From assembly GCA_950295325.1 (NCBI GenBank), contig OX485807.1, positions 17,203,001 to 17,267,000 of the forward strand: a stretch of DNA of 64,000 nucleotides, in the 5' to 3' direction. This DNA comes from Polytrichum commune (taxonomy: Eukaryota; Streptophyta; Polytrichopsida; Polytrichales; Polytrichaceae). Each line of letters starts with the position of its first letter. Position 1 is the stretch's first letter. The position numbers and the translations under genes are program-made. Positions 38,083 to 49,391 of this stretch are shown in pieces. The notes under the pieces were generated by a model. It did not search any database. It saw only the letters and a list, made by a program, of their open reading frames with translations, and was not told the DNA's origin.

Positions 38083-38410
38083 AAAGAACTCTCGCCTCAA
38101 AAGGACACTGGTGCTGGTTCTTCTTCCCTATGCATGAGATTGCAACTTCTTCGGAAAATGTTAGCAAAGTCCAAGGCAGGTCCGCTGCCCCTGTTCAATT
38201 CTACCCCCTCTGGCCATGAATTTGACGGACCAACCACCTGGATGCAATGATATTCCAAAGAAACGGGTAGATCTGGCCAATCCACGTATTCACACAGGCA
38301 TCAGCTCCTTTCATCCATGACCCAAACGTCTTCCACGATCAGAACCAGAAGGTCAAAGATCTACACTCCATTCAGATAGTAGAACCCTGAGAGAGATCCG
38401 AGATCCACAC

Positions 38411-39058
38411 CTGCACAAGCACGAATTGAACGACAAAGCTCAATCAATAACCAGGGACTCGGAATTCGATCACATCGGAGCACGTGAGAGTCTTTCCATC
38501 AGCAATTGCCTCGAATCCATCCATCTCCAAAACCTCCACTTATTATACTCTAGCACCAGCAATTTCGGATTCTTGGAAGCAAGATGCGAACGGAAGAAAG
38601 TTCAGGGTAGATGGATGGATGAGTACGCCTACACATTGCAGGATCAGCTTTTCAATCCACAGGAGATACTAATGCCTAAAAAGCATCATAACATGACACA
38701 AGATGTAGAAATCCAGTTGAATCCTCTGGTAGGTCTAGAGATAGGGGTGTAGTTATCATCAGGGCTCGAGAGATTCGAGTCTTGAAAGCAAGATACGGGA
38801 CAGGAAACCAGATGAACAAAGACAAAGGAGACCTCAGAGAAGAAACAGATAGACACCAAACCAAAGCCCCAGAGGAACAACGTTGGCAGGGAGCCAAGTA
38901 TTCCAAAGACTACGGAATCTTCCAGAGAATGATGATGTCCCGAGAGAAGCTTTATCACCTGACAACTACTGCCAGACATCAGGCTTTGACTACTGCAAAG
39001 AAATGCAGTGCTGACTCGTGTGAAACCTCGAGAAACACTCGGGCAAGCATGTACCTAC
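38411..39058 (-). other. Probable 5' leader intron of the GAUT gene
   Basis: Read on the minus strand it begins GTAGGT at 39058 after GTAGCAG and ends GCTTGTGCAG at 38411. It is 648 bp long. The leader would continue from 38410 to the start codon at 38082. Prediction from splice-site quality only. Confidence 0.35.
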
Positions 39059-40070
39059 CTGCTACGCTCACAACCTAAACCGCAAAAAAGCGACCAGAGC
39101 CAAACGCAGCCACGGATAAACAATTAGAGACAACTCCGTTTATCCAAGATACAAAGAAAAGCCACTCCGTAAAGAGGATTGTCTCAAAGCTCTCTCCGCC
39201 AATGCAGGTCCGCAACAAAGACCGGACACAATACGAAACTTCATAAAAGAAACCCGCTCACACTCGCTTCCTACAACGGCATAATGGAGAGAAGGAATTC
39301 AACGAAACTTCCAAGAAATGGCACGGGCCTAAAAGAAGAAGGACACTCAATGCAAGCACATTGGCCGCGTCTAAATCCAACACGAACATAGGCCAAAAGA
39401 CGCAATCAAGCAGAGGCCGAGAAACACAGAGAAAGACAGAGACACATCATTCACTGCTCCAAGGCGGTCAAGACAATGACGAGAAGTGCACACAAGGAGC
39501 AACCCTAGTGGCGACGGCAAGAAGATCTCCGAATTTACCGGAACTTCGAAACCACAACACACGCGTGCGCCGTAGCAACGCAATGACGACACGGAGGACG
39601 AGCACCGACCAGCACCGGAGCAACGATGGCAACAAGAACGCACTACATACTCCGCGAAGGGAACGCAAGAAAGCGCAGGCCAAACCGCTTTGCGTCGACG
39701 GGAGCAGCTAACATACCGCGGGAGACGGGCCAGGGGCGACGGCGGAGTCACCACAGGCGACGAGCGGACGCGATCCGGGGCAGCTTGGAAACGATCCAAG
39801 CTTGTTGCGAGGTCGGCGCGAGGTGAGGGAGGGCGTATCGCAGAGATGCGAATGCCGCTGGAGAACTCCTCTTCGCTCTGTTGCTCTCTCCTTTCTCTTT
39901 CTCTTTCTCTTTCTCTTTCTCTCTCTCTCTCTGTCTTCGTCTCCCTCCCTCCCGGCGATGTGCTCTTTCTCCCGGGCCACCACGCTCTTGGGATGGCCAC
40001 CTTCCTGGCACCGTCGTCCCGCGGGCAGCCCCCCGAAACAAAACTTCTGTTCACGGGATGAAGTTCATTC
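39059..40070 (-). promoter_or_regulatory. GC-rich leader/promoter region of the GAUT gene
   Basis: The sequence from about 39500 to 40050 is markedly richer in GC and CpG than the surroundings, and includes a CT tract at about 39881-39934 (GA on the gene's strand). Such GA/CT tracts are common near plant transcription starts. A 248-codon minus-strand frame here begins at GTG, contains Glu-Arg runs from the microsatellite, and is not taken as a gene. Confidence 0.4.
39881..39934. repeat. CT-rich microsatellite (CTTTCT)n/(CT)n
   Basis: A run of CTTTCT-type hexamers followed by CT dinucleotides at the probable 5' end of the GAUT transcription unit. Confidence 0.85.
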
Positions 40071-40316
40071 ATCCGGATGATCTGAATCCAATCCACGGTT
40101 CCCCACCCCCACACAACACGATGGAAAAAGCCCCTCCCTCCATCTTTCTTTCATCCTTCATCCCTTTGACCCGGAAATAATGAAAGAGGGGGTGGGGTGC
40201 CGTTTGTTGAGGTTCATTTTCCGGCTCCAAAGGGGCCAATGTGGAGGAGGTGGGGGTTTTCAAACCAAAGTGTTCCTTGAGAAGAAGCATAGACGATTAT
40301 CGCACATGAGAGGTTT

Positions 40317-40482
40317 TTAGCCCACCCACACTTATTGATGTGGGCCACCAGTGAACGGTTTTTGCCATCATTGGTTACATTCAGTGGTTACATCCTCGCT
40401 GGTCAATTTGGTGTTGAAAGTGACCCCTGCTGGTAAGAGCCGTTCGTTGGTGGCCCATACCAATAAGTGTGGGTGGTCTGTT
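40317..40482. mobile_element. Short foldback MITE, about 165 bp
   Basis: The left end CCACCCACACTTATTG followed by GGGCCACCAGTGAACGG is mirrored at the right by CCGTTCGTTGGTGGCCC and CAATAAGTGTGGGTGG. That gives inverted ends of nearly 40 bp with few mismatches around a spacer of about 80 bp. The target duplication is not clear. It sits just upstream (on the gene's strand) of the GAUT promoter region. Confidence 0.7.
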
Positions 40483-41010
40483 AGTGATTCTCAAAAAAAA
40501 ATGTTTCTACAATTTGAATTAGTATTTGTGTATGTGATGTGGAGAAAATCAAATTTCAACATTTTTTGGTTCCAAATGTTTAAGAAAGATATAATATTTT
40601 GCATGATTTTTATGAGCTTTGATCCATGTTAAGCAGTATGTTGCAAGAAGCAACATAATATACAAGCATATGTGACAATAGTGAACACATAGTTTTATTA
40701 GATATATATAGGAAGACAACTTACACTAGCATGTACTTATGTACTTTACTTTTCGCATGTGAATTGTGGGAAGGAATCACCGCTTGGAGGTGAACACCCA
40801 AGTGACATGTGAATACTTTATGTGAAAAGTAGGAAATTTTTTAAAGTAGGTTAATCATCCCAACCCTTCAATGATTGAGGAATGAAAGGCAGTTGTGTGT
40901 GAACAACCTTCTTCGTAAAGACCTGTCATGTACATTACATGTAAAAGTGTACAAGTTTGCACTTGAGTCATGCGACCAAGATTTATTCTCCTATAGTGTG
41001 ATGTGGATCC

Positions 41011-41034
41011 CTTCTTCTTCTTCTTCTTCTTCTT
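41011..41034. repeat. (CTT)n microsatellite
   Basis: Eight CTT units. Confidence 0.9.
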
Positions 41035-41157
41035 GGCATATACCTCATTTGCAACCACATTGGACATTCATTATCCTAGCACCACCACCCTGACAAACTA
41101 CTCATATTAGCCATACTCCGCCAATTTTTATGGACCGAGCATAATATAACAACATAA

Positions 41158-41484
41158 AAAGTCAAAGCACATGTCGGAATTACAAGCAATGAAATTATGG
41201 ATCAACTAGCAAATGAAGGAACCACACACAATAAAGTCACCCCAACATCCCACATACACACTGCACACACCACACCCTATTTGTTCAACGAAATCCCAAC
41301 AAGTGAACACACAGGAGAAATCCGCAACCTACAAACCTACATGAATAAATCCCACAACGAACAAGAACTCGGAGCCGCAAAACACAAATTCACATACGTC
41401 GACAAATGGATCTCTGATGAACAAATTCATCACAAGTTTTTGGACAATCGCTTTTTGACAATCAAAGGCATGCCAAACGTATAG
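41158..41484 (+). pseudogene. LINE remnant: RNase H domain fragment
   Basis: An open frame between a TAA at 41155 and a TAG after 41484 reads HVGITSNEIMDQLANEG preceded by KVKA. This is the last conserved motif of eukaryotic retroelement RNase H (VKaHvGixGNExaDxLAneG, with the catalytic Asp region). The continuation has DEQIHHKFLDNRFLTIKGM, resembling the linker seen after RNase H in non-LTR retrotransposons. The upstream RNase H core and reverse transcriptase are missing or unrecognisable, so this is a dead fragment. The block is C- and A-rich, unlike the flanking DNA. Confidence 0.6.
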
Positions 41485-42129
41485 AATACACAAACACTCA
41501 GATTATGATACACTCAATACACGGGGGAAAACAAATGTTTACATACTAACGGCATGCTAGAGAATGGACTCATGTATTTACACTAAGCTTTTTAATTTGA
41601 TGTGATAAATGCCTCCACTAGGTGTACAAAGTTACAAACTATGTGTCGTGAATTAAATAGGCCATTTATTACATATAAATTCCACTTTCACTTTCCAATA
41701 AGAATGTCATTGAACATTTTTTTCACCCATAGCATTTAACTCAACGACTGCATCAAACAAATGAAGACAAGAGCACAATACCTTAGCCTTAACATGTGGA
41801 GCAAAACTAGGGAACCCATAAACACTTCAAGAGAATCGTGGGTAAAACCAAAAACCCTAATGCAAACGCTAACAAGAACATACAAGGTAGTCATTGAGGA
41901 CTATTATGACATGACAATAACCAATGAGAATGTGTATGGGATGAAACTAGCACATCTAATGTTTTTCTCAAAACCTCAAGGTCCCCTTTTGTACACATGC
42001 CTTTACTCAAAATTCTTAATAGCCTTTTTAGATGTACACACTAGAGGAAAAACAATACTACTCCCTTATGTATAATAAGTACGCTAATGTCTCAAATAAT
42101 ATCCCTTCCTACACTCACATTAGTTCAAA

Positions 42130-42440
42130 CGTGGTATGAATAGTCCACCTCCTAGGAGCTCGGCTAAGCCTGACATCCAGTGTATTCTTAATGCCCCAAC
42201 AAGTGGCCAACCACCATAACCCCAACCCCACTATACACCATACAACTCATAGAAATCACCTATTGCCGTGATAAATCCCCCACCATGGCCATAATAGAAC
42301 AATCCAACAAATTCAACCCCCTCCTCCAAAACACTAAAAAACTCATGCTGGAACGTCAACCCCTTCATTACCATCACTTTAAAGCACTACAGAACCTCAA
42401 ATACCCCCAAGCAAGGTTAAAAACTCATGAAACACATCCA
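42130..42440 (+). pseudogene. Probable LINE C-terminal fragment
   Basis: In one frame the sequence reads IQLIEITYCRDKSP and later QSNKFNPLLQNTKK. This resembles the 'hliEikYC.Dt.P..q...a..qh..L...L' tail found after RNase H in some plant and protist LINEs. It shares the C/A-rich composition of 41158-41484 and is on the same strand, so the two are probably pieces of one element. Recognition is from memory of the pattern. C runs at about 42522-42530 and 42601-42610 follow it. Confidence 0.42.
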
Positions 42441-42640
42441 TCAAATTGTCATCAAATATCTCACTTACCTAATACTCAACAAAAGAAAACTACAAAATAA
42501 TCAAATAGTAGCAGAGACACCCCCCCCCCTCCCCTAAAAAGCTCCCAATGCCCAAACATAACCACCCCAACCACCCCAACCAAGACTAACAAAACATCAC
42601 CCCCCCCCCCATCCTATCACACATATTACTCAACGAAAGG

Positions 42641-43464
42641 AAGGAAGTACTCTTGCATTGAAGCTTGGTAAACACATGATCAAGGTAAGGAAGAATGGGC
42701 TCCCATTCATGTCGGTGAAATCAAAAGTACCATTATTAGTTTTATTTTATTTTATTTGTTGTTGTTGTTGTCTCTTGAGCATGGAATAGGGTATTGAATT
42801 TAGTGCCAATGAATAAGTTTTCAACACGAGACCAAACATGTTGAATAAAAGGGTTGAATCAATGGACTGCATAACCATGAAGAGGTGAGTGGATGATGAG
42901 TTGTGATATCAACAAGAGATCATCTACTCAAGCCATTTACAAGACATCACCAATATGCTCATGAACAGTTAGTGAAGGTTATGAATGAAATGTTCTCTAT
43001 GTGGATTATTTGATTTATTTATTAAAAAAAAACCATAATATTATTGTTGTTGGAAGTGCTCTGCACTTGGATGAGCGACCAATTGTGGACTATATAACCA
43101 ACGAGACGAGAGTGGATGACAAGCCGTGGAAGAACCGAGTTGGCTATCAAACAAAACCAATTAACTCGTGGACAAAATCATAACATTGTGAATGATATCG
43201 CCCATGTATGGATGAAATAAAACGACAAGTTCGAATAACGCTGTGCTCTTAACGAGCAACATGATATGGTTAGGGATGCAAACTACCACCACACATCATG
43301 GATGAAATGTCATTAACATGGATTCAAAAACATAAAAAAAGTTGCGAAAATGCAAGAAAATTGTTGAAAGTGCTTTCCACTTGAATGAGTGACCGGTTAC
43401 GGAAGCATGGACGTGAAAGGTAATTGGGAATGGGGGGTCGGATCTTTCCAAACTATGGAAAGGC
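42641..43464. other. Gene-free stretch
   Basis: No gene was recognised. A (TTTTA/TTG)-rich tract lies at 42739-42770. Confidence 0.4.
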
Positions 43465-43506
43465 GCATCCATCCATCCATCCATCCGTCCATTCATTCAT
43501 CCATCC
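43465..43506. repeat. (CATC)n microsatellite, imperfect
   Basis: About ten tetranucleotide units with a CCGT and two CATT variants. Confidence 0.9.
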
Positions 43507-43747
43507 CCACGAGGATGGCTGCCTGGGTATGTGTGGGACTTCGTGCATCCCAGGTGACAGCGTGCCAAATAATTGCACCAAATCTGCCCAGGCGCCGTTA
43601 TTCTAGGCATACCCAGATCTATGCCTGGGGCCTGATCTGCTCCGCCATTCTTCCCCAAACGTAGATCCTGCCTCTCCTGGGCGGTTGGCCCTTGATTCGG
43701 TGTTTACCAACAGGATTGAAACCCTCAACAGGCAACTGGGGGACTCA
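43507..43747. other. Short GC-rich patch of unknown origin
   Basis: Locally GC-rich compared with its surroundings. It contains 'gcctgggtatg' and the near-inverse 'catacccag', and a repeated 'gcctggg'. No protein or RNA was recognised. It may be part of another mobile element. Confidence 0.35.
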
Positions 43748-44247
43748 GGGCCACGTCACACACGAGCCAAGAGCCGTGACCATGAAATTGTGAGAGCCCA
43801 AAAGAAAGTGTCCAAAGGCCGTCCCAACACACCTCCAAAATCACGTAGTGTGGTCACGAACCCTCAGGTGTAGTGTGAAGTCATATGTGACCGGACCCTC
43901 AACCAAATGCTATTTCAATGAATGTCTATTTATGCGGGTTCCCACACAAGATAAAATAAAGAATAAATCAATGGTTGTGAGCGTTCGGAGTGCCATGGTC
44001 TCCCGGTTTTGTGTTAGGCCTACCTCCAAGAGGTGGTTTTTGAAGATAATCCAAGTGACCGTGAAACATGATCCATTCGATGTCATGTAGGAATTCACAT
44101 AGACTTTACATCCATCTTGCATTCTCATACTCCGTTGGTCCCTCAAGCGTAGTATGAAGTGGACTTGGGCGGGCCCCACCTTTTCCACCAATGAGAGTGT
44201 TGAGGTGTAATGGTCACAGGCTCTCAGTCTTGTGTGTGAAGCGGCCC
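43748..44247 (+). mobile_element. Harbinger-like MITE, complete copy with TCA duplications
   Basis: A 500-bp copy from GGGCCACGTCACACACGAG to TTGTGTGTGAAGCGGCCC. TCA lies directly outside both ends (43745-43747 and 44248-44250), giving a clear 3-bp target duplication. The interior is well preserved. This is the best full-length unfused copy in the window for defining the family. Confidence 0.88.
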
Positions 44248-44250
44248 TCA

Positions 44251-45755
44251 AAGGGCACCTTGAAATGTCCCCACCCGCTACAGTTTAGGGCTGGGTGGAG
44301 GGGAGAGATGGGACCCCGACTCATTTCATCTTTCCTCGATTCTCAAGTTAATAATGGGGGCGATATGGTCATGCATGTTTACATGATAGATAACATCCAA
44401 GGACCAAGGCATTATGTGAAGAATGGTCCGCCCGAGGACACGGTCACGGTCACGGACCCCCTTGTTCCTATGGTGTTATTGAGCGTAACATCTTAGATCA
44501 AATTTCAGCCGTTGGATGCATGCCAAGATACACAGTTCACATGTCGTTATGTTTGAAGTTCCGCCGTGATCAATGGTGGGAAATTAAGGTTGTGTAAGGC
44601 ACCCGCTCTAACCAGAGATAACTTCGAGCCATGGCATTACCAGGTATATGGTGCTCGAACTGACATTTTTATAAGACAAATGTGTGTATTAAAATTGTTA
44701 CTATATTCTAAATTTTTTTTATTAGTTTCATTTGCAATTGACAAGGGATTCCAACGCACCAAAGTTTGTGTCCCATGAGTTTCGTATACAAAAGTTATAA
44801 TGGCTCGAAGATTTATGGGTAGGTGAATCTAAATCAACTTGGTAGCCTAATGTTAAGGTGGTAGGACACTCTCAAAATAATATTTCGATTGTTGTGCAAG
44901 ATTTCAAGGTGTCGGTTTTAGCACCAACTACCTTATGTAGGCATAAACATTAAGTTTCTTTTTCTTTTTCATGAACCATGTTTAAGTAAATTTGGCCTTA
45001 TTCACGCGTTATGGACAAAATTAATTTTTATACATGCATTTCTATGAGCAGACCCTATGATTAAGATGACAACAACCACTCCTAGACGTGGACTGCATCT
45101 CTTGTTGTAGCACGTGTTAGTTGCATGCACACTATGTCATTGGTGAAGAAAACATACATCTAGAGGGAACATTTGATCACATTGCTTCTCAAAGTATGTA
45201 AGATTGGAAACCTCATCACGTTTTTCTAATTCCTTCCTTCAAATAAGTTGTTATGCAATATGCATGTCTCAACTGTGCAAAAAGTACTCTCAAATGCATA
45301 TTTAAAGATTTGGACAACTCTTATGTCCATATTTACTAAAACCCTAGTTCATGGCATGACAACTTAATCCACGATTCGTATTATTTCCCAAGAGTGTCTT
45401 GTATCCAAATCAAGAATGATGAATAATTTGTTGCTCATGCATTTCATTAGCCATCTTTGCTCTTTTGTTGTTTATTATGTAATTTTCATTGAGAAGAGAT
45501 TGTATTTTCCGCCACAAGTTATGCGAATCAACCCTTATAGTTAAGCACATGCACTTCACTCAAGAAAATACCATAATTGTTGCAAACTACATGTTAATTT
45601 TATCGTCCAATAATGTTTTGACGAGGGTCTTCAATTATTTGCATAATATCTTCACAATTAAAAAAGGTTGCTTCAAATAAAGGTCTCGGGTGATCCAACA
45701 CAACCACCTGCCACTCAGCCAAGTCTAAAGTAAGCAAACATGATTTGGTCACTTT
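44251..45755. other. Gene-free stretch
   Basis: No gene was recognised. 'ggtgtcggttttagcaccaa' at about 44910 resembles the terminus of the repeat ending at 19974 and may be a solo end of that family. Confidence 0.4.
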
Positions 45756-46235
45756 GGGACCACTTCACACACAAGACTGAGAGCCCGTGACCATTACACT
45801 TCAAGCACTCTCATTGGTGGAAAAGGCGGAGCCGGTCCAAGTTTGCTTTGCACTATGCTTGAGGTAACAACATAGCATGTGAATGCGAGATGGATGTAAA
45901 GTCTATGGATTCCTACATGGCATCAAATGGACCATGTTTCGTGGTCACTTGGATTATTTTCCAAAACCACCTCTTGGAGGTAGGTCCGACACCAAACCGT
46001 GAGACCATGGCATTCCGAATGGTTACAACCGTTGGTTTATTCTAATTCATCATGTGCGAGGACCCACATCAATAGAAATCCATTGAAATGACATTTGGCT
46101 GAGGGTCCGGTCACATATGACTTCACACTACACTCGAGGGTCCGTGACCACACTACATGATTTCGGAGGTGTCTTGGGACAACCTTTGAACACTTTCTTT
46201 TGGACTCTCACAATTTCATGGTCATGGCTCTTGGC
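45756..46235 (-). mobile_element. Harbinger-like MITE, right end truncated (B to A)
   Basis: It starts GGGACCACTTCACACACAAG and follows the family through 'ctctcacaatttcatggtca' and 'ggctcttggct'. It then runs into unrelated sequence in place of the terminal GTGTGTGAAGTGGCCC, so the last 20 bp or so are lost. Confidence 0.8.
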
Positions 46236-49200
46236 TTACATGCTCAACATTTGTTAATTATTTAATGATCATAAATTATGAATACATCTTCATGTTTCAA
46301 ATCTTCACTCTGATGACAACGGTGAAGACATTTATATGAGCTCCAAATTCAACAAGGAAAATCGTTGCAACCTCGATATGCATCTGCTAATCATCTCACA
46401 CCAAGTGCATGTATACTATCCTATATGAAATGGGCTAACAAGAAATGGTAACCATTTAAGACCCATCTATCTTATGCAATGACCATATTACATAGTACAT
46501 TGTTTGTGTCCTCACTATCAACCAATGGATGCTAATGTTTATTCAACAACAACAACAACAACAACATGGTAATTGAAACATGTTATTAGGGTTACCCACC
46601 GATTTCACTTCACCACTTTGTATAGTTGGCACCTTACCATTGATGACGTTGATTATAAAGGGACATGGACTTTTGCAAAGGGATACGGACTTACGTTGAT
46701 CACAAACTACGTCATGGTATTATTGCACTTTTAGAATTATGGAAGAAGATCCTATCAATCATGGGTTCTAATCAAGATTGTACTTGGTTGTCAATTACAT
46801 CAATAGTTTGTCGCCCATAACATGATAGCTTGCTTGGTGCTTTGAAGGATCAAGGAACCGTTTCCTTGTCATAATGTATCTAATGAACAAGAATATATGA
46901 CATGAAATATAGTTCACAAAATGATGAACCAAGACAACGAGGGGTCTCAACGGTGAGGTGAGATGGGAGTCTTTTAAGTGAAAGTTTGGCACTATTGGTG
47001 AAAAGTAATAGCAATGCTTGATTCCAGGTGAAAGGTGTGTGTCTATGGTCTTTAGAGTATAATCTTCATAATACAATGCATAATAATGTTGTTTTTTTTT
47101 ATTGTCATGCATCTCATAATATGTTTCCTAACGAGTTGTATAAAAGCGAGAAATTTCTTTAGTTGTGATTCTTTTGTTTCAGTTAATGTTAGTGATTTGT
47201 CACTTGAATTCTAAACTGGTGTGTCTAAGAACTAGTGGCAACAACCCATGATCCTTGTTGTGCAGCTATAGATGACTACTTTGTTGTACGTTTTATTCTC
47301 ATAGATGCAAAAAGTTTAAAACATTCACATACATATGTAAGACTACTGGTCATAAGTTATAGCAATGCAGAAGACTTTAAGACTTGTGGCTTACATCTTT
47401 AAGACTTTGCTCTTGGTTTGCACTAAGTGTAGTATTTTATTGTTGTCGTTTCATGTGGACAACACACTTGTTTTGATTTCACGGCACAATAATATAGGAA
47501 CTACATACATATACAAAATGGTGCTACAAATTGTGATATCTCGACCTTGACTTGGTATCCTTGATAAGCTATCATGTTGAAGAGGATTCACCATTGAATA
47601 TTTTAGATTGGCATGAAAGAGGTCATGACTTTTCCTTGCTCCCCGGGCTAACAATGTAGCAACGAGTGTAAAGAGTTGGAAGATGCAATTTTTGTTCTCC
47701 CCCAATTTCATGGTCCACCGAACTGCAAGTACATGCTAACTAACACGGTCAAGTACACAACTCCATTCCCATGCATAGGTTTAAGTGACAGTGATTCAAA
47801 ACTATATACCAACTTTGAGTTTTGTGAATGAAAAAAATCATAAATCCTTGGAAAAACACATTGATCCACAAAGCCAAGCACTTTATGTTGACAAATATTT
47901 TTTCAAGAAAAATCCACATATTTTAGAAGACGGTGCAAGTAGTGTGCAAGTAGATATATTGAACACGTAATTGTCTAGAATTTGTTTAAAACATGATAAA
48001 ATTACATTAAATTGATGTTTTCTACATATTTTTGTAACGGTGCCCTTGAGTTTATAATGAATTCAAGGAATATGAAAAAATCCAACTTCAAAATATTTAA
48101 GGTCGTGAAATCTACATCCAAAACCATATTTAGTCATTACCTTTTGAGTAACACTTTTAATGATACATGTTGAAGATCTCATCTTGATATTCTATATTTG
48201 AGTGCTTAACACACCAATGATGGGCATGAAGAAAATAGAAATAAAAATGAAATAACAATTTCCTACTACTTTTAGGTGTTTGAATGAAAAAATGATGGTT
48301 TTAGTACACTGGAGCATTTTTTTCCTTATACTTGACCATGCTTGCTCCCTAATGTTATGTTGTGCTAGAAGAATACCCTTTTTTTTTGTAAAGGTGATTA
48401 ATGTTTGTTTTGAAAAGATTAACACTACAACTAATTTTTGTAAATAAATTAATAAAAAAACAACTAGTAGCTACTTGCTACATGGGTTTTCAACAACTAC
48501 AACTTGGGTCAACTACATTGTTTACGGTATTTAGTGTCACTGGCCTAAGAGTATAACACACTCTACAATGAGGTCTACAAAGGCTACACCAATGAACAAC
48601 AAATTAATTATTAGTGTCACCACATAGCACTTGGTATTAGTATGCTCAATGATATAACGAGGCCTTTGCCTAGGTTACATAATGCTCAATTAGTTGACTT
48701 TAAGTAGAAACATGTGAGGCTTGACATCGATATGCTTAATAATATACTCCTCTTCTATAACCAACTAAGAAAAACACGACACTTGCCATTAATAAGCTTC
48801 ATGATATCTTCCTCTTACATAATGAAATGTAAAAATATATCATATCAAATACTCCAGTATGCCACATTAGATGTCGTACCATTAAAAATCATTCACTTTG
48901 AAATGCTCCTTTTGTTGGCATGCTTCTAGACGATTAATTTAGACCTTTCACAAATGATTTATGTGACACTAAATACCATAAAACAACATAGTGATGCTTG
49001 AACCACTCTCGTTTATCGTCAACAATCCACGAGTTCGATTTCAATTTCATTTACATGATGACAATGTCATGATAGGTGGACATATCTAAGCAAATGGACT
49101 ACACCAGTTATGGCACCGTGCATAACATTGTCACTGAAATTGAATTTCACTTAAAGTTCCTTACGTTGACAAATAGTGTCATGTCGGCAATTAGCATATG

Positions 49201-49352
49201 CGACACTTTGAGTCCTCTAAGCATCCAGTTTAGGCCTTCACAAGTAGCATACATGACACTGAGTACCATAAACATTGTGGTGACCCATGAAGTTGGAAGT
49301 CCGTGCAATAATGTGACCACATTATACCTTGTTATGAAAAAAGGACATGGTG
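46236..49352. other. About 3.1 kb gene-free AT-rich stretch
   Basis: No gene or RNA was recognised. It contains an (AAC)n tract at 46544-46566. Several scattered 'gtgacactaaatacca' motifs at 48500-49270 recall the repeat at 21046 and 61421 but are too diverged to delimit. Confidence 0.45.
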
Positions 49353-49360
49353 TACAATGG

Positions 49361-49391
49361 TAAACCCTAAACCCTAAACCCTAACCCTAAA
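49361..49391. repeat. Interstitial telomere-type repeat (CCCTAAA)n
   Basis: About four units of the plant telomere repeat (TAAACCC three times, then one shortened CCCTAA unit). It is bounded by the 11-bp direct repeat TACAATGGTAA at 49353-49363 and 49410-49420. Such short blocks are usually traces of telomerase or double-strand-break repair rather than true chromosome ends. The ordinary DNA on both sides supports an internal site. Confidence 0.88.

Noticed and set aside
38083-38100. An upstream start for the GAUT protein adding six residues
   Set aside because: The codon at 38100 is TTG. The first ATG in frame is at 38082, in good plant context.
39371-40114. Longest minus-strand open frame near the GAUT promoter (247 codons)
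   Set aside because: It begins at GTG, not ATG. It contains runs of Glu-Arg that come straight from the CT microsatellite, and it overlaps open frames on the other strand because the region is GC-rich. It is better explained as leader/promoter DNA.
49361-49391. A true telomere or chromosome end
   Set aside because: Only about four units, with ordinary intergenic sequence and other repeats on both sides, so it is an interstitial block.
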